A stretch of DNA of 64,000 bases. It comes from Actinoplanes octamycinicus. Lineage in GTDB: Bacteria > Actinomycetota > Actinomycetes > Mycobacteriales > Micromonosporaceae. The DNA is taken from positions 9,467,501 through 9,531,500 of the forward strand of contig NZ_JACHNB010000001.1 in assembly GCF_014205225.1 (NCBI RefSeq), written 5' to 3'. The position numbers and the translations under genes are program-made. Shown here piece by piece: positions 43,726-53,140 of this stretch. Numbering within the stretch: position 1 is the stretch's first letter; each line of letters starts with the position of its first letter. The notes under the pieces are model-generated. The model searched no databases. It saw only the letters and a list, made by a program, of their open reading frames with translations, and had not been told where the DNA came from.

Positions 43726-45839
43726 GCCCTCGTCTACAGGCTGCGGCCGCGGTGATGGCTCTGGTCACGGTGGCCGCCTGCTCCGCCGAGCCGGCCGGTG
43801 AGGCGGCGGCGCCGGACGCCGGCCCGGTCATGGAGGACGCCTCGGCGTCTGCGATCACCGTGCCCCGGGTGGCCGGCAGCGGCAGCGTCGCCGATACCCT
43901 GCCGGCCGGAGCGCGGCCGACGAAGAACCCCGATCAGGCCGGTGATCTCGCCGGCCAGGCGGTGCCGACCAACCAGTGGTGGAGCTCCGCGCTGACCGGG
44001 CCGCGGACCCAGCCGATCTGGACGCATCCGCTGGCGGTGCGCGCCGCTGACGCGGGCGTGCAGATCAGCGGCGCACCGGTCACCGCCTCCGCCAACGCCA
44101 TCACCACGCCGTTCCTGCCGGCGCTGACCGTCAGCGCCGCGACCGGGGCGGTGCGGGTGGCCGGCTACGGCGCGTTCCACGTCGTGCTGCGCGTGGACCT
44201 GGCCGGTGGCGGGTCGGTCGACGTCACCCTGGTGCAGGGCAGCCCGGTGCTCTGGCTCCGGTTCCGGGGCGCGACGCCCAGCCTGACCGGCGCTTTCCGC
44301 GACGTGGGGAGCACGGCCGCACGTGCCCGGCTCGACGTCGCGGGCGGCCGGTGGGACGTCATCGGCGACGGCCTGGCACTCAACGGCTCCACGGTCACCG
44401 GGTCCGGTGAGCAGCTGGCCGTCGCCCGCGTGCCGGACGGCGGCGACCAGGCGGGCTGGGAACGGGCCAGCACCGCCGACCCGGTCGTGCGGACCACGGC
44501 CGCGATGGCCTACGACGCCGCGACGGGAACGGTCACCCAGACGCTCACCGCCCGGCGAGCCGGAGGTGGCGCCGGGGTGTGGGCGCTGCTGCCGCACCAG
44601 CAGACCGGGCTGCTGCCCGGACCGGCCGCCGTGGCCGGTTCCTACCCGGACGCCCGCGGGACGATGTCGCTGGTCTCCGCCGACACGGTGCGGGTACGGG
44701 TGCCGATGCCGGGCCTGCTGACCGCCGTGCCGCAGGTGCCGCTGACCGCGGCGGCGAGCCGCGCGGTCCGCGACGACCTGGCCCGGGACCTGGCCGACCC
44801 GGCAGGCGCGGGCGGCAGCTACTTCGGGCTCAAGGAGCTCGGCCGGCTCGCCACCATCGCCGAGGTGGCTGCCGCGGTGGGTGCGAAGGAGGAACGTACG
44901 GCGGCCCTCGCCCGCCTGCGGCCGCTACTGATCGACTGGCTGACCTACTCCGGGCCGTCCGACGGACGCTACTTCGGCTACGACGGGACGTGGGGCGGGC
45001 TGATCGCCGTGCCGGCCGAGTTCGGCGCCCAGGACTACAACGACCATCATTTCCAGTACGGCTACCTGGTCCGCGCCGCGGCTGTGCTGGCGTCGGCCGA
45101 CCCGCAGTTCGCCCGCGACTACGGCGACGTGGTCGACCTGATCGTCCGCGACTACGCCGGGTCGCTCGCGATCGGGCCGGCGTCCGGGCTGCCCCCGTTC
45201 CGGGCCTTCAACGCCTATCTCGGCAGCTCGGCCGCTTCCGGCTTCGCGCCGTTCGCCGACGGCAACAACCAGGAGTCGTCGAGCGAGGCGGTCGCGGCCT
45301 GGGAGGCGGTCACCCGCTGGGGACTGGTCCGCGGCGACAAGGCGATGACCGGGTACGGCGTGGCCCACTACGCGATGGAGGCGGCGACGGCCCGGATGTA
45401 CTGGCTCGGCGCCGGGCTGACCCGGCCGGCGGGCTACGCGCACACCACCGCCGGGATCGTCTGGGATGCCAAAGTCGACTACGCCACCTGGTTCGACCCG
45501 AAACCGGAGTCGATCCTGGGCATCCAGCTGCTCCCGCTGACCGCCGGCTCGTTCTACCGCGGCCCGTCCGAGACCCGGGAACGGGAGCTGGGTCCCCGCC
45601 CGCGGGTCTGGGGCGACCTGTTCGCCGCCGACCTGGCGCTGTCCGACCCGGCGGCCGCGCGCGGCCGGCTCGACGCGGGAGTCAGCCGTGAGGACAGCAC
45701 CAGCCGGGCGATGGTCCGCTACTGGGTCGAGGCGCTGGCGGTGCTGGGCCCACCGCAGTCCGGTGTCCCGGCACCGCTGGGATCGCTGGCGTTCGGCTCG
45801 GCCGGCAATCCCCGGCTGGTCCGGTCACCGGCCGGATAG
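43722..45839 (+). CDS. GH81 endo-beta-1,3-glucanase lipoprotein
   Basis: 705 residues from ATG 43722. Lipoprotein signal ending VTVAAC. GH81 features: PTNQWWSSAL near the start, DYNDHHFQYGYLVRAAAVLA (about residue 437, catalytic Asp region) and GNNQESSSEAVAAWEA (about 516-530, catalytic Glu). GH81 cleaves beta-1,3-glucan. As the third gene of a synthase operon it likely trims or releases the polymer at the cell surface, as BcsZ does for cellulose. The substrate therefore hints at the polymer chemistry. Confidence 0.88.
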   Translation: MSPRLQAAAAVMALVTVAACSAEPAGEAAAPDAGPVMEDASASAITVPRVAGSGSVADTLPAGARPTKNPDQAGDLAGQAVPTNQWWSSALTGPRTQPIWTHPLAVRAADAGVQISGAPVTASANAITTPFLPALTVSAATGAVRVAGYGAFHVVLRVDLAGGGSVDVTLVQGSPVLWLRFRGATPSLTGAFRDVGSTAARARLDVAGGRWDVIGDGLALNGSTVTGSGEQLAVARVPDGGDQAGWERASTADPVVRTTAAMAYDAATGTVTQTLTARRAGGGAGVWALLPHQQTGLLPGPAAVAGSYPDARGTMSLVSADTVRVRVPMPGLLTAVPQVPLTAAASRAVRDDLARDLADPAGAGGSYFGLKELGRLATIAEVAAAVGAKEERTAALARLRPLLIDWLTYSGPSDGRYFGYDGTWGGLIAVPAEFGAQDYNDHHFQYGYLVRAAAVLASADPQFARDYGDVVDLIVRDYAGSLAIGPASGLPPFRAFNAYLGSSAASGFAPFADGNNQESSSEAVAAWEAVTRWGLVRGDKAMTGYGVAHYAMEAATARMYWLGAGLTRPAGYAHTTAGIVWDAKVDYATWFDPKPESILGIQLLPLTAGSFYRGPSETRERELGPRPRVWGDLFAADLALSDPAAARGRLDAGVSREDSTSRAMVRYWVEALAVLGPPQSGVPAPLGSLAFGSAGNPRLVRSPAG

Positions 45840-45848
45840 GCGCTGCCA

Positions 45849-45879
45849 CCGGGGTGCGCGGCAGGAGCGCGCACCCCGG
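45849..45879 (+). terminator. Strong hairpin terminator of the glycan operon
   Basis: Perfect 12-bp arms 45849-45860 and 45868-45879 (CCGGGGTGCGCG and complement), 7-base loop, 9 bp after the GH81 stop. The rest of the gap to 45971 shows no gene. Confidence 0.82.
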
Positions 45880-45971
45880 GTCGGGCCCCGGCCTGGCGGG
45901 CGCTCACACCCGCCGGTCGGGCAGCCGGGGCGAGACCGGCGCCGTGGATCCGCGGACAGCCACGCGGCGCG

Positions 45972-47096
<1,125 letters not shown>

Positions 47097-47126
47097 GGTT
47101 GACGCCCCCTCACCGAGAGACCAAGC

Positions 47127-47140
47127 TAGAACTCGTTCTA
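47127..47140. promoter_or_regulatory. KstR-like operator
   Basis: TAGAACTCGTTCTA, palindromic apart from the central two bases, in the 67-bp gap between thiolase (minus) and acyl-CoA dehydrogenase (plus). One site can control both. Confidence 0.82.
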
Positions 47141-47163
47141 ATCTATGACCTCGGGCGGCCGCC

Positions 47164-48324
47164 ATGCACGTGGGATACACCCCGGAGCAGGAGAAGCTCC
47201 GGCAGGAGCTGCGGGCCTACTTCGCCGGCCTGATGACGCCGGAGCTGCGCGCCGCGCTCACCGACGACGACGGGGAGTACGGCGACGGCGACGCCTACCG
47301 CGCGGTGGTCCGCCGGCTGGGCCGGGACGGCTGGCTGGCGCTGGGCTGGCCGGTCGAGCACGGCGGCGGCGGGCGGTCCCGGATGGACCAGCTGATCTTC
47401 GCGGACGAGGCGGCGATGGCCGGCGTGCCGGTGCCGTTCCTGACCATCTACACGGTCGGGCCGACCATCGCCCGGCACGGCTCCGCCGAGCAGCGGGCCG
47501 AGCTGCTGCCCCGGATCGCCGCGGGTGAGGCGCACTTCTCGATCGGTTACTCGGAGCCGGAGGCCGGCACCGATCTGGCGGCGCTGCGCACCCGCGCGGT
47601 CCGCGACGGCGACCAGTACGTGATCAACGGGCAGAAGATGTGGACCAGCCTGATCCGGTACGCCGACTACGTCTGGCTGGCCTGCCGCACCGACCCGGAG
47701 GCGCCCCGGCACCGGGGCCTGTCGATCCTGGTGGTGCCGACCGGCGCGCCCGGTTTCTCCTGGACGCCGGTGCGCACCGTGGCCGGCCCGACCACCAGCG
47801 CCACCTACTACGCCGACGTCCGGGTGCCGGTCGCCGCCCGGGTCGGCGCCGAGAACGACGGCTGGCGGCTGATCACCGACCAGCTCAACCACGAGCGGGT
47901 CGCGCTCACCTCGGCCGCCCCGCTGCGCCGCGCGCTCGACGAGGTCACCGCGTGGGCGATCGAGACCCGGGCGATCGAGCGGGAGTGGGTCCGGCTGCAC
48001 CTGGCCCGGGTGCACGCCAAGACCGAGGTGCTCAAGCTGCTCAACTGGCGGGTGGCGAGCGGTGGCGGCGGCGCGCCGACGGCGGTCCGCGCCTCGGCCG
48101 GCAAGGTCTACGGCACCGAGCTGGCCGTCGAGGCGTACCGGTTGCTGATGGAGGTGCTCGGCCCGGCCGCCACGGTGCGGGCCGGCGCGCCCGGTGCGCT
48201 GCTGCACGGCCGGATCGAGCGGATGCACCGGGCCTCGCTGATCCTCACCTTCGGCGGCGGCGCCAACGAGGTGCAGCGCGACATCATCGCGGCCGGCGCG
48301 CTCGGCCTGCCGATCAAGAGATAG
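47164..48324 (+). CDS. Acyl-CoA dehydrogenase, steroid type (FadE29-like)
   Basis: 386 residues from ATG 47164. Full three-part ACAD: N-helical domain (PEQEKLRQELRAYF), beta domain with IGYSEPEAGTDLAALRT and INGQKMWTS, and C-helical domain ending LTFGGGANEVQRDIIA. Steroid ACADs form alpha2-beta2 complexes from two adjacent genes; the next gene is a short ACAD. Substrate is probably a 3-carbon or 5-carbon side-chain steroid CoA ester (FadE28/29 model, inference). Confidence 0.85.
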   Translation: MHVGYTPEQEKLRQELRAYFAGLMTPELRAALTDDDGEYGDGDAYRAVVRRLGRDGWLALGWPVEHGGGGRSRMDQLIFADEAAMAGVPVPFLTIYTVGPTIARHGSAEQRAELLPRIAAGEAHFSIGYSEPEAGTDLAALRTRAVRDGDQYVINGQKMWTSLIRYADYVWLACRTDPEAPRHRGLSILVVPTGAPGFSWTPVRTVAGPTTSATYYADVRVPVAARVGAENDGWRLITDQLNHERVALTSAAPLRRALDEVTAWAIETRAIEREWVRLHLARVHAKTEVLKLLNWRVASGGGGAPTAVRASAGKVYGTELAVEAYRLLMEVLGPAATVRAGAPGALLHGRIERMHRASLILTFGGGANEVQRDIIAAGALGLPIKR

Positions 48325-48367
48325 AAACCCGCTTTCCGGTACGACCGGAGCACGGCCAGGAGGGTCG

Positions 48368-49162
48368 ATGGACTTCTCGCTCAGCGACGAGGCACGTGAC
48401 CTCGCCGCGCTCACCCGTGACCTGGCGGCGTCCGGCCGCCCGCTGTGGCCGGCCCTGGCCGAGGCCGGCGTGCTGGCCGCCGCGCTGCCCGAGCGGGCCG
48501 GCGGCGAAGGCTACGGCCTGATCGAGCAGTGCGCGATCCTGATCGAGCTGGGCCGCGCCGCCGCCGACGTGCCGTACCTCCCGTCGATCGTCGGGGCGGC
48601 GTCGGCCATCGCCCGGTTCGGCACCGACGAGCACGTCGCACAGCTGGCCGTCCCGGCCGGGCAGGGCACGGTGGTGCTGACCGCGGAGCACGTCCCGGAG
48701 GGCCCGGAGGTCGCCGCCTGGCTCGCCGCGCACACCGCGGTCGGCACCTGCGCGGCCCAGCTCGGCGTGGTGGAGCAGGCCCTGGAGATGACCGCCGGGC
48801 ACGCCCGGTCCCGGGTCCAGTTCGGCCGCCCGATCGGCTCCTTCCAGGCCGTCTCGCAGCGGCTCGCGGACGCCTACATCGACGTGGAGGCGCTGCGCCT
48901 GGCTCTCTGGCAGGCCGCCTGTTCGCCGGGCCGGGCCGAGGTCGCCACCGCCGGTTTCTGGGCCGCCGAGGCCGGCCACCGGGTGCTGCACACCGCGGTC
49001 CACGTGCACGGCGGCGTCGGCCTGGACCTGGACTATCCGTTGCACCGCTACTTCCTGGCCGCGAAGCGCCACGAGTTCCAGCTGGGCGGCGCCACCCGGC
49101 AGCTCCTCGACCTGGCCGACACCTTCCCGGAAGAATTAGAACACGTTACAGTTCAGGGATGA
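48368..49162 (+). CDS. Short acyl-CoA dehydrogenase subunit (FadE28-like) with reduced middle domain
   Basis: 264 residues from ATG 48368, with AGGAGGG upstream. N-helical domain (FSLSDEARDLAALTRDL) and C-helical domain (RVQFGRPIGSFQAVSQRLADAY; HVHGGVGLDLDYPLHRYF) are clear. The middle beta domain, usually about 90-100 residues, is cut to about 20 (residues 93-120). FadE28-type partners are about 340 residues. Probably pairs with the 386-residue subunit, 43 bp upstream. A working subunit is likely because the frame and flanking domains are intact. Confidence 0.8.
   Translation: MDFSLSDEARDLAALTRDLAASGRPLWPALAEAGVLAAALPERAGGEGYGLIEQCAILIELGRAAADVPYLPSIVGAASAIARFGTDEHVAQLAVPAGQGTVVLTAEHVPEGPEVAAWLAAHTAVGTCAAQLGVVEQALEMTAGHARSRVQFGRPIGSFQAVSQRLADAYIDVEALRLALWQAACSPGRAEVATAGFWAAEAGHRVLHTAVHVHGGVGLDLDYPLHRYFLAAKRHEFQLGGATRQLLDLADTFPEELEHVTVQG
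49137..49150. promoter_or_regulatory. KstR-like operator inside the end of the short ACAD gene
   Basis: TAGAACACGTTACA fits TnnAACnnGTTnnA. It overlaps the last codons of the ACAD gene, 8 bp before ATG 49159 of the LLM gene. Suggests an internal promoter. Confidence 0.6.
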
Positions 49163-50031
49163 AGTTCAGCCTCGGGATCGCGCTCAGCCCGCTCGACCAG
49201 CTCATCGACCTGGCGCGCACCGCCGAGGAGTGCGGCTTCGCGTCGGTCGCGCTGCCCGACTCGCTGTTCTACTCCGAGGAGGTCAGCGCGAAATACCCGT
49301 ACACGCCGGACGGCAGCCGCTTCTGGACCGCCGAGACGCCCTGGTCGGACCCGCTCGTCACGGCCGCCGCGCTGGGCGCCGCCACCACCCGGATCCGGTT
49401 CTACACGCAGGTGCTCAAGCTCGGCCCGCGCAACCCGGTGCTGCTGGCCCGCCAGGTCGGTTCGGTGGCCCACCTGACCGGCAACCGGTTCGGCCTCGGC
49501 GTCGGGCTCGGCTGGTCGCCGGAGGAGTCGCTGTGGTGCGGCGCGCCGTTCGCCGACCGGGGCGCCCGCGGCGACGAGGCGATCGAGGTGCTGCGGCTGA
49601 TCCTGGGCGGCGGCATGGTGGAGTTCCACGGCAAGCACTTCGACTTCGGCCGCCTGCAGATGAGCCCGGCCCCGACCGCGCCGGTCCCGATCTACGTCGG
49701 CGGCCACGCGGACGTGGCGCTGCGCCGCGCCGCCCGGCTCGGCGACGGCTGGTCGTCGGCGATGATGCGCTTCGACGAGCTGCGCCGGGTGATCGACCGG
49801 CTGACCGAGCTGCGCACCGAGTACGGCCGAGCCGACCGGCCCTTCGAGATCCAGGCGGTCTGCGTCGACCGCTTCGGCCTGGACGGTTTCCGCCAGCAGG
49901 CCGACGCCGGCGTCACCGACGCCATCGTCGTCCCGTGGCGCTTCTACGGCACCCCCTTCGACGCCGGCCTCCCCGCCAAACGCGACGGCCTGCGCCGCTT
50001 CGCCGACGAGGTGATCAGCCACTTCGGCTGA
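49159..50031 (+). CDS. LLM-class F420-dependent oxidoreductase (Rv3520c-like)
   Basis: 290 residues from ATG 49159, overlapping the ACAD stop (ATGA). Luciferase-like barrel: KFSLGIALSPLDQLIDLARTAEECGFASVALPD, NRFGLGVGLGWSPEE and PIYVGGHADVALRRAARLGDGW. From memory, an F420 oxidoreductase of this type (Rv3520c) lies in the mycobacterial cholesterol cluster. Likely a steroid redox step using F420. Ends in a 17-bp overlap with the convergent sulfotransferase gene. Confidence 0.83.
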   Translation: MKFSLGIALSPLDQLIDLARTAEECGFASVALPDSLFYSEEVSAKYPYTPDGSRFWTAETPWSDPLVTAAALGAATTRIRFYTQVLKLGPRNPVLLARQVGSVAHLTGNRFGLGVGLGWSPEESLWCGAPFADRGARGDEAIEVLRLILGGGMVEFHGKHFDFGRLQMSPAPTAPVPIYVGGHADVALRRAARLGDGWSSAMMRFDELRRVIDRLTELRTEYGRADRPFEIQAVCVDRFGLDGFRQQADAGVTDAIVVPWRFYGTPFDAGLPAKRDGLRRFADEVISHFG

Positions 50032-51118
50032 AGGCCGCGTCCACGTCCGCCGCGGTGAGGCCGAAGTCGGCCAGGTCGTACCGGTGGGCCGGGCCGCTCG
50101 GCGGTGGCATCGACACCCGGCCCGGCGGCGTGCCCAGCCGGTCGTGGATCAGGTCGAGCGTCGCCTGCGGGTCGGCCACGAAGTCGTCGTAGTCGACGTC
50201 GATGAAGTGTGCCGGGTCGTGCCGGGCCCGGTCGGCGGCGAACTTGCGCAGCCCTCGGGACCAGAGGTCGAGCTGCGCCCGCCCGAGCACCGCGCCGCGG
50301 AACAGCGGCGACCAGCCGGCGCTGGCCCGCGCGTTCAGGCTGCACACCGACGCGATCACGGTGCGCGGCGCGCGGTGCGTCTGGATCACCACGGCGTCCG
50401 GGTAGGCGGTCAGCAGCGCGTCGAGCGCGAACAGGTGGCTGGGATTCTTCAGCACCCATCGGCGGCCCCGATCGGGCAGGCCGATCAGCTGCAGGTTGCG
50501 CCGGTGCCGGCGGTAGGCGACGGTCCAGTCCTGCCCGGCCAGCCACGCCGAGTAGCCCGGCAGGTGGGCCAGGCACTCGAAGGACACCGACATCATCGAC
50601 TGACGCAGCAGCCGCCAGCACTCCTCCACCTGGTCGGCCGCGATGTGGTGGGCGCCGAGCAACGCCGGATCGGCCCGCTCGTAGCCGGCGCGCAGCATCG
50701 CGTACACCGGATGCTCGTCCCACGTCTCGCGCGGCGGCCGCGGCTGCGGCGCCTCGGTCAGCCACAGCTCCAGCCCCTGATGGGCCGGGTCGGCGGCGAG
50801 CAGCCGATGCAGCGCGGTGGTCCCGCTCCGCGGCAGCCCGGTAACGAACACCGGCCGCCGCACCGGAACCTCCGCGTGCTCCGGGAACTGCCGCCACGCC
50901 GCCTCGCTGAGCAGCCGGGACACCAGCGCGGCGCGCAGGAACCCCCGGCTCACCTTGCTGCCCTGCGGGGTCAGGGCCGCCTCTTCCCGGTACGACCGGA
51001 GCAGCTCCACCAGCCCGTCGCGATAGTCGTCCGCCCCGAAGTCGTCCAGCCCGGTCAGCCGGGTCGCCGAGGCGTGCAGGTCGTCCACCGTGCCGACGTC
51101 GGTCCGCGCGCTCCGCAT
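50015..51118 (-). CDS. Sulfotransferase-family protein (Rv3529c-like)
   Basis: 367 residues from ATG 51118. PAPS-binding loop VTGLPRSGTTALHRLL (residues 92-107) and 3'-phosphate motif VIQTHRAPRTVIASV. C-terminal helical cap. The trio sulfotransferase-SDR-unknown on one strand matches, from memory, Rv3529c-Rv3530c-Rv3531c in the cholesterol region. The acceptor is unknown; a hydroxysteroid or glycolipid is possible. Confidence 0.82.
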   Translation of the reverse strand: MRSARTDVGTVDDLHASATRLTGLDDFGADDYRDGLVELLRSYREEAALTPQGSKVSRGFLRAALVSRLLSEAAWRQFPEHAEVPVRRPVFVTGLPRSGTTALHRLLAADPAHQGLELWLTEAPQPRPPRETWDEHPVYAMLRAGYERADPALLGAHHIAADQVEECWRLLRQSMMSVSFECLAHLPGYSAWLAGQDWTVAYRRHRRNLQLIGLPDRGRRWVLKNPSHLFALDALLTAYPDAVVIQTHRAPRTVIASVCSLNARASAGWSPLFRGAVLGRAQLDLWSRGLRKFAADRARHDPAHFIDVDYDDFVADPQATLDLIHDRLGTPPGRVSMPPPSGPAHRYDLADFGLTAADVDAAFSRSG

Positions 51119-51127
51119 CCCGGCCCC

Positions 51128-51901
51128 TCAGTGGTGGAACTCGCCGCAGTTGACGTCCAGGCACTGCCCGGTGATCCCGCGGGCCAGCCCGGAGAGCAGG
51201 AACAGCACCGCGTCGGCCACCTCGTCCGGCTCGGGCAGCCGGCGCAGGTCGGTGCCGGCGGCGATCTCGTCGTAGATCTGCCGGGTCGGCACGCCGCGCT
51301 GGTTCGCCTGATAGTCGAACCACATCCGCAGGCTGTCCGCCCAGATCCAGCCGGGCGCCACCGAGTTCACCCGGACGCCGAGCGGGCCCAGCTCGCTGGC
51401 CAGGTTCTGGGCGACCGCGAGCAGTCCGGCCTTGGCCAGCTTGTACGGCCCGAACGGCCGCCGCGAGTGGCGCAGCACCGCCGAGTTGACCATCACGACC
51501 GCGCCACCGGACTCGACCAGGGCCGGGGTCAGCAGCCGGGTCAGCCGCAGCGCGGCGAACACGTTGACGTCGAAGCTGGCCCGCAGGTCGTCCAGGTCCA
51601 CCTTGCCGAGGCTGCGCATCGGCGGCATCGCGAAGGCGTTGTTGACCAGCCCGTCGACCCGGCCGAACCGGTCGAGCGCGGTCCGCACCAGCGCGGCGCT
51701 GGAGTCCTCGTCGGTCAGGTCGGCCGGCACGACCAGGGCCCGGCGGCCGGCCGCGGTCACCTTCCCGGCCACCTCGGTCAGGTAGGACTCGGTACGGGCC
51801 GCGAGCACCACGTCGGCGCCCTGCTGAGCGGCCCGCACCGCGACCGCCCGGCCCAGGCCGGGACCGACCCCGGCGACCAGCACCACCTTGTCGGCGAGCA
51901 C
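51128..51901 (-). CDS. Short-chain dehydrogenase (Rv3530c-like)
   Basis: 257 residues from GTG 51901. SDR with a variant glycine motif AGVGPGLGRAVA, NNAF replacing NNAG, and active-site tyrosine as YKLAKAG with NSAVLRH (serine). The variations are seen in mycobacterial homologues too. Probably steroid-modifying. Nine bp upstream of the sulfotransferase and 3 bp after the Rv3531c-like gene. Confidence 0.8.
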   Translation of the reverse strand: MLADKVVLVAGVGPGLGRAVAVRAAQQGADVVLAARTESYLTEVAGKVTAAGRRALVVPADLTDEDSSAALVRTALDRFGRVDGLVNNAFAMPPMRSLGKVDLDDLRASFDVNVFAALRLTRLLTPALVESGGAVVMVNSAVLRHSRRPFGPYKLAKAGLLAVAQNLASELGPLGVRVNSVAPGWIWADSLRMWFDYQANQRGVPTRQIYDEIAAGTDLRRLPEPDEVADAVLFLLSGLARGITGQCLDVNCGEFHH

Positions 51902-51904
51902 GGC

Positions 51905-53062
51905 TCAGCCCAGCATCCGGGCCGCGGTGGCGGCCTGCCGGGCGGCGATCCGCGCCCGCCACCCGGCCGGGTCGATCGGCTCGTGGTAGGGCAGCTGCTT
52001 GGGCAGGTCGTCGACGGCGACCAGGTCGACCCGCGGCCCGTCCGCCTCGGTCAGCGCGCGGGACAGCCGCTGCCAGCGCAGTTGCACGTAACCGCGGTCG
52101 TGGCCGGTGCGCTCGATCCAGTTCGCCACGCCGGGGTCGCGCTCGCTGATCACGTAGCGGATCATGCCGTCCGGATCGACCTTCGCCTGCGGGACGGTGA
52201 GGCTGGTCTGGTGGTTGACGTAGTCCAGCGAGACGTACCACATGCTGCCGAGCTGCAGGCCCTGGTAGGGCGCGCCGGCGACCGGGACGGTGACCACCAT
52301 GGCATGGTCGTCGTCGAGCGCGTAGTGACCGGCCGACGAGTACTGCGTGGCCAGGCCGCCGGGGGTGAGCCGGGGCGGGGTGAGCGTGTTGACCGGCAGG
52401 TTCAGGTAGAAGCGTTCGGCGAAGGCCAGGAAGGTGCGGATCCGGCCGACGAGCATCTTGCCGGCCACGGCGTACCGTCGGGTCAGGGTCTCCTCGGTGA
52501 GTGGCGCGGGCCCGCAGCCGAACCGGTCGGCCCGATGGATGCGCAGCGTCCCGGGCTCCTCGCGGGCCCAGTCGCTGAACACCTCGCGCACCACCAGCAT
52601 CGCCGAGCCGGGCGCGAGCGGGAACGCGTTGCGGCCGGTCAGGCCGGGCCCGAAGCGGATCGCGAAGCTGCCGTCGGCGTCGAGCTCGACCTCGCGGTCG
52701 TCGAAGGCGGCGAGGCTGCCCGGGACGCCGACCGGCGAGTAGGAGCCGTCCAGGATCTGGAAGCTCAGGTCGGCGGTGCTGCCCCGGCGGCCGGTCACCA
52801 CGTATTCGGCGTCGTCGCGCAGCCAGGCGTGGAAGTAGAGGGTGTCCGGGTTGTCGAGACCCATTTTCGTGTACGGGCCGGTGGAGCGCACGAAGTAGGG
52901 GAAGTCGCGGTCGTAGGCCCAGGCCATCTGGATCGAGGCGCGGATGCCGCCGGCCAGATAGTCGTAGCCCTCGATCAGGTCCCGCTCGCCGCGGACGTGC
53001 GGCGCCTCGGTGATGGCGCGCTCGGCTCGCGCGATGGCGTCAGCGAACGACTCAGTGACCAC
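51905..53062 (-). CDS. Unknown steroid-cluster protein (Rv3531c-like, DUF1214-like region)
   Basis: 385 residues from GTG 53062; the nearby ATG is out of frame. Mostly beta, with a segment resembling DUF1214 (FPLAPGSAMLVVREVFSDWAREEPGTLRIHRADR). No signal or membrane helix. From memory it matches Rv3531c in position and length. The KstR-like site begins 10 bp before the start codon and no ribosome site is visible, so the message may be leaderless. Function unknown. Confidence 0.68.
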   Translation of the reverse strand: MVTESFADAIARAERAITEAPHVRGERDLIEGYDYLAGGIRASIQMAWAYDRDFPYFVRSTGPYTKMGLDNPDTLYFHAWLRDDAEYVVTGRRGSTADLSFQILDGSYSPVGVPGSLAAFDDREVELDADGSFAIRFGPGLTGRNAFPLAPGSAMLVVREVFSDWAREEPGTLRIHRADRFGCGPAPLTEETLTRRYAVAGKMLVGRIRTFLAFAERFYLNLPVNTLTPPRLTPGGLATQYSSAGHYALDDDHAMVVTVPVAGAPYQGLQLGSMWYVSLDYVNHQTSLTVPQAKVDPDGMIRYVISERDPGVANWIERTGHDRGYVQLRWQRLSRALTEADGPRVDLVAVDDLPKQLPYHEPIDPAGWRARIAARQAATAARMLG

Positions 53063-53071
53063 GACCCATGC

Positions 53072-53085
53072 TAGAACGTGTTCTA
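53072..53085. promoter_or_regulatory. KstR-like operator (perfect palindrome)
   Basis: TAGAACGTGTTCTA fits the KstR pattern. It is a palindrome except for the central two bases and lies 10 bp upstream of GTG 53062. Confidence 0.85.
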
Positions 53086-53115
53086 AATCATCGTCAACGC
53101 TCGCTTGCCAGTCGG

Positions 53116-53129
53116 TAGAACTCGTTTCA
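53116..53129. promoter_or_regulatory. KstR-like operator
   Basis: TAGAACTCGTTTCA, 11 bp upstream of the alcohol dehydrogenase ATG. With the 53072 site it gives one operator per divergent gene, spaced 44 bp. Confidence 0.78.
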
Positions 53130-53140
53130 GTCTTGAGGGT

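Noticed and set aside
50084..53074. 996-codon plus-strand frame
   Set aside because: Antisense to three well-supported genes; no recognisable domain.
53095..53111. Additional KstR2-like site (reverse strand GGCAAGCGAGCG)
   Set aside because: Only the left half-site CAAG is present; the right half is AGCG, too far from CTTG.
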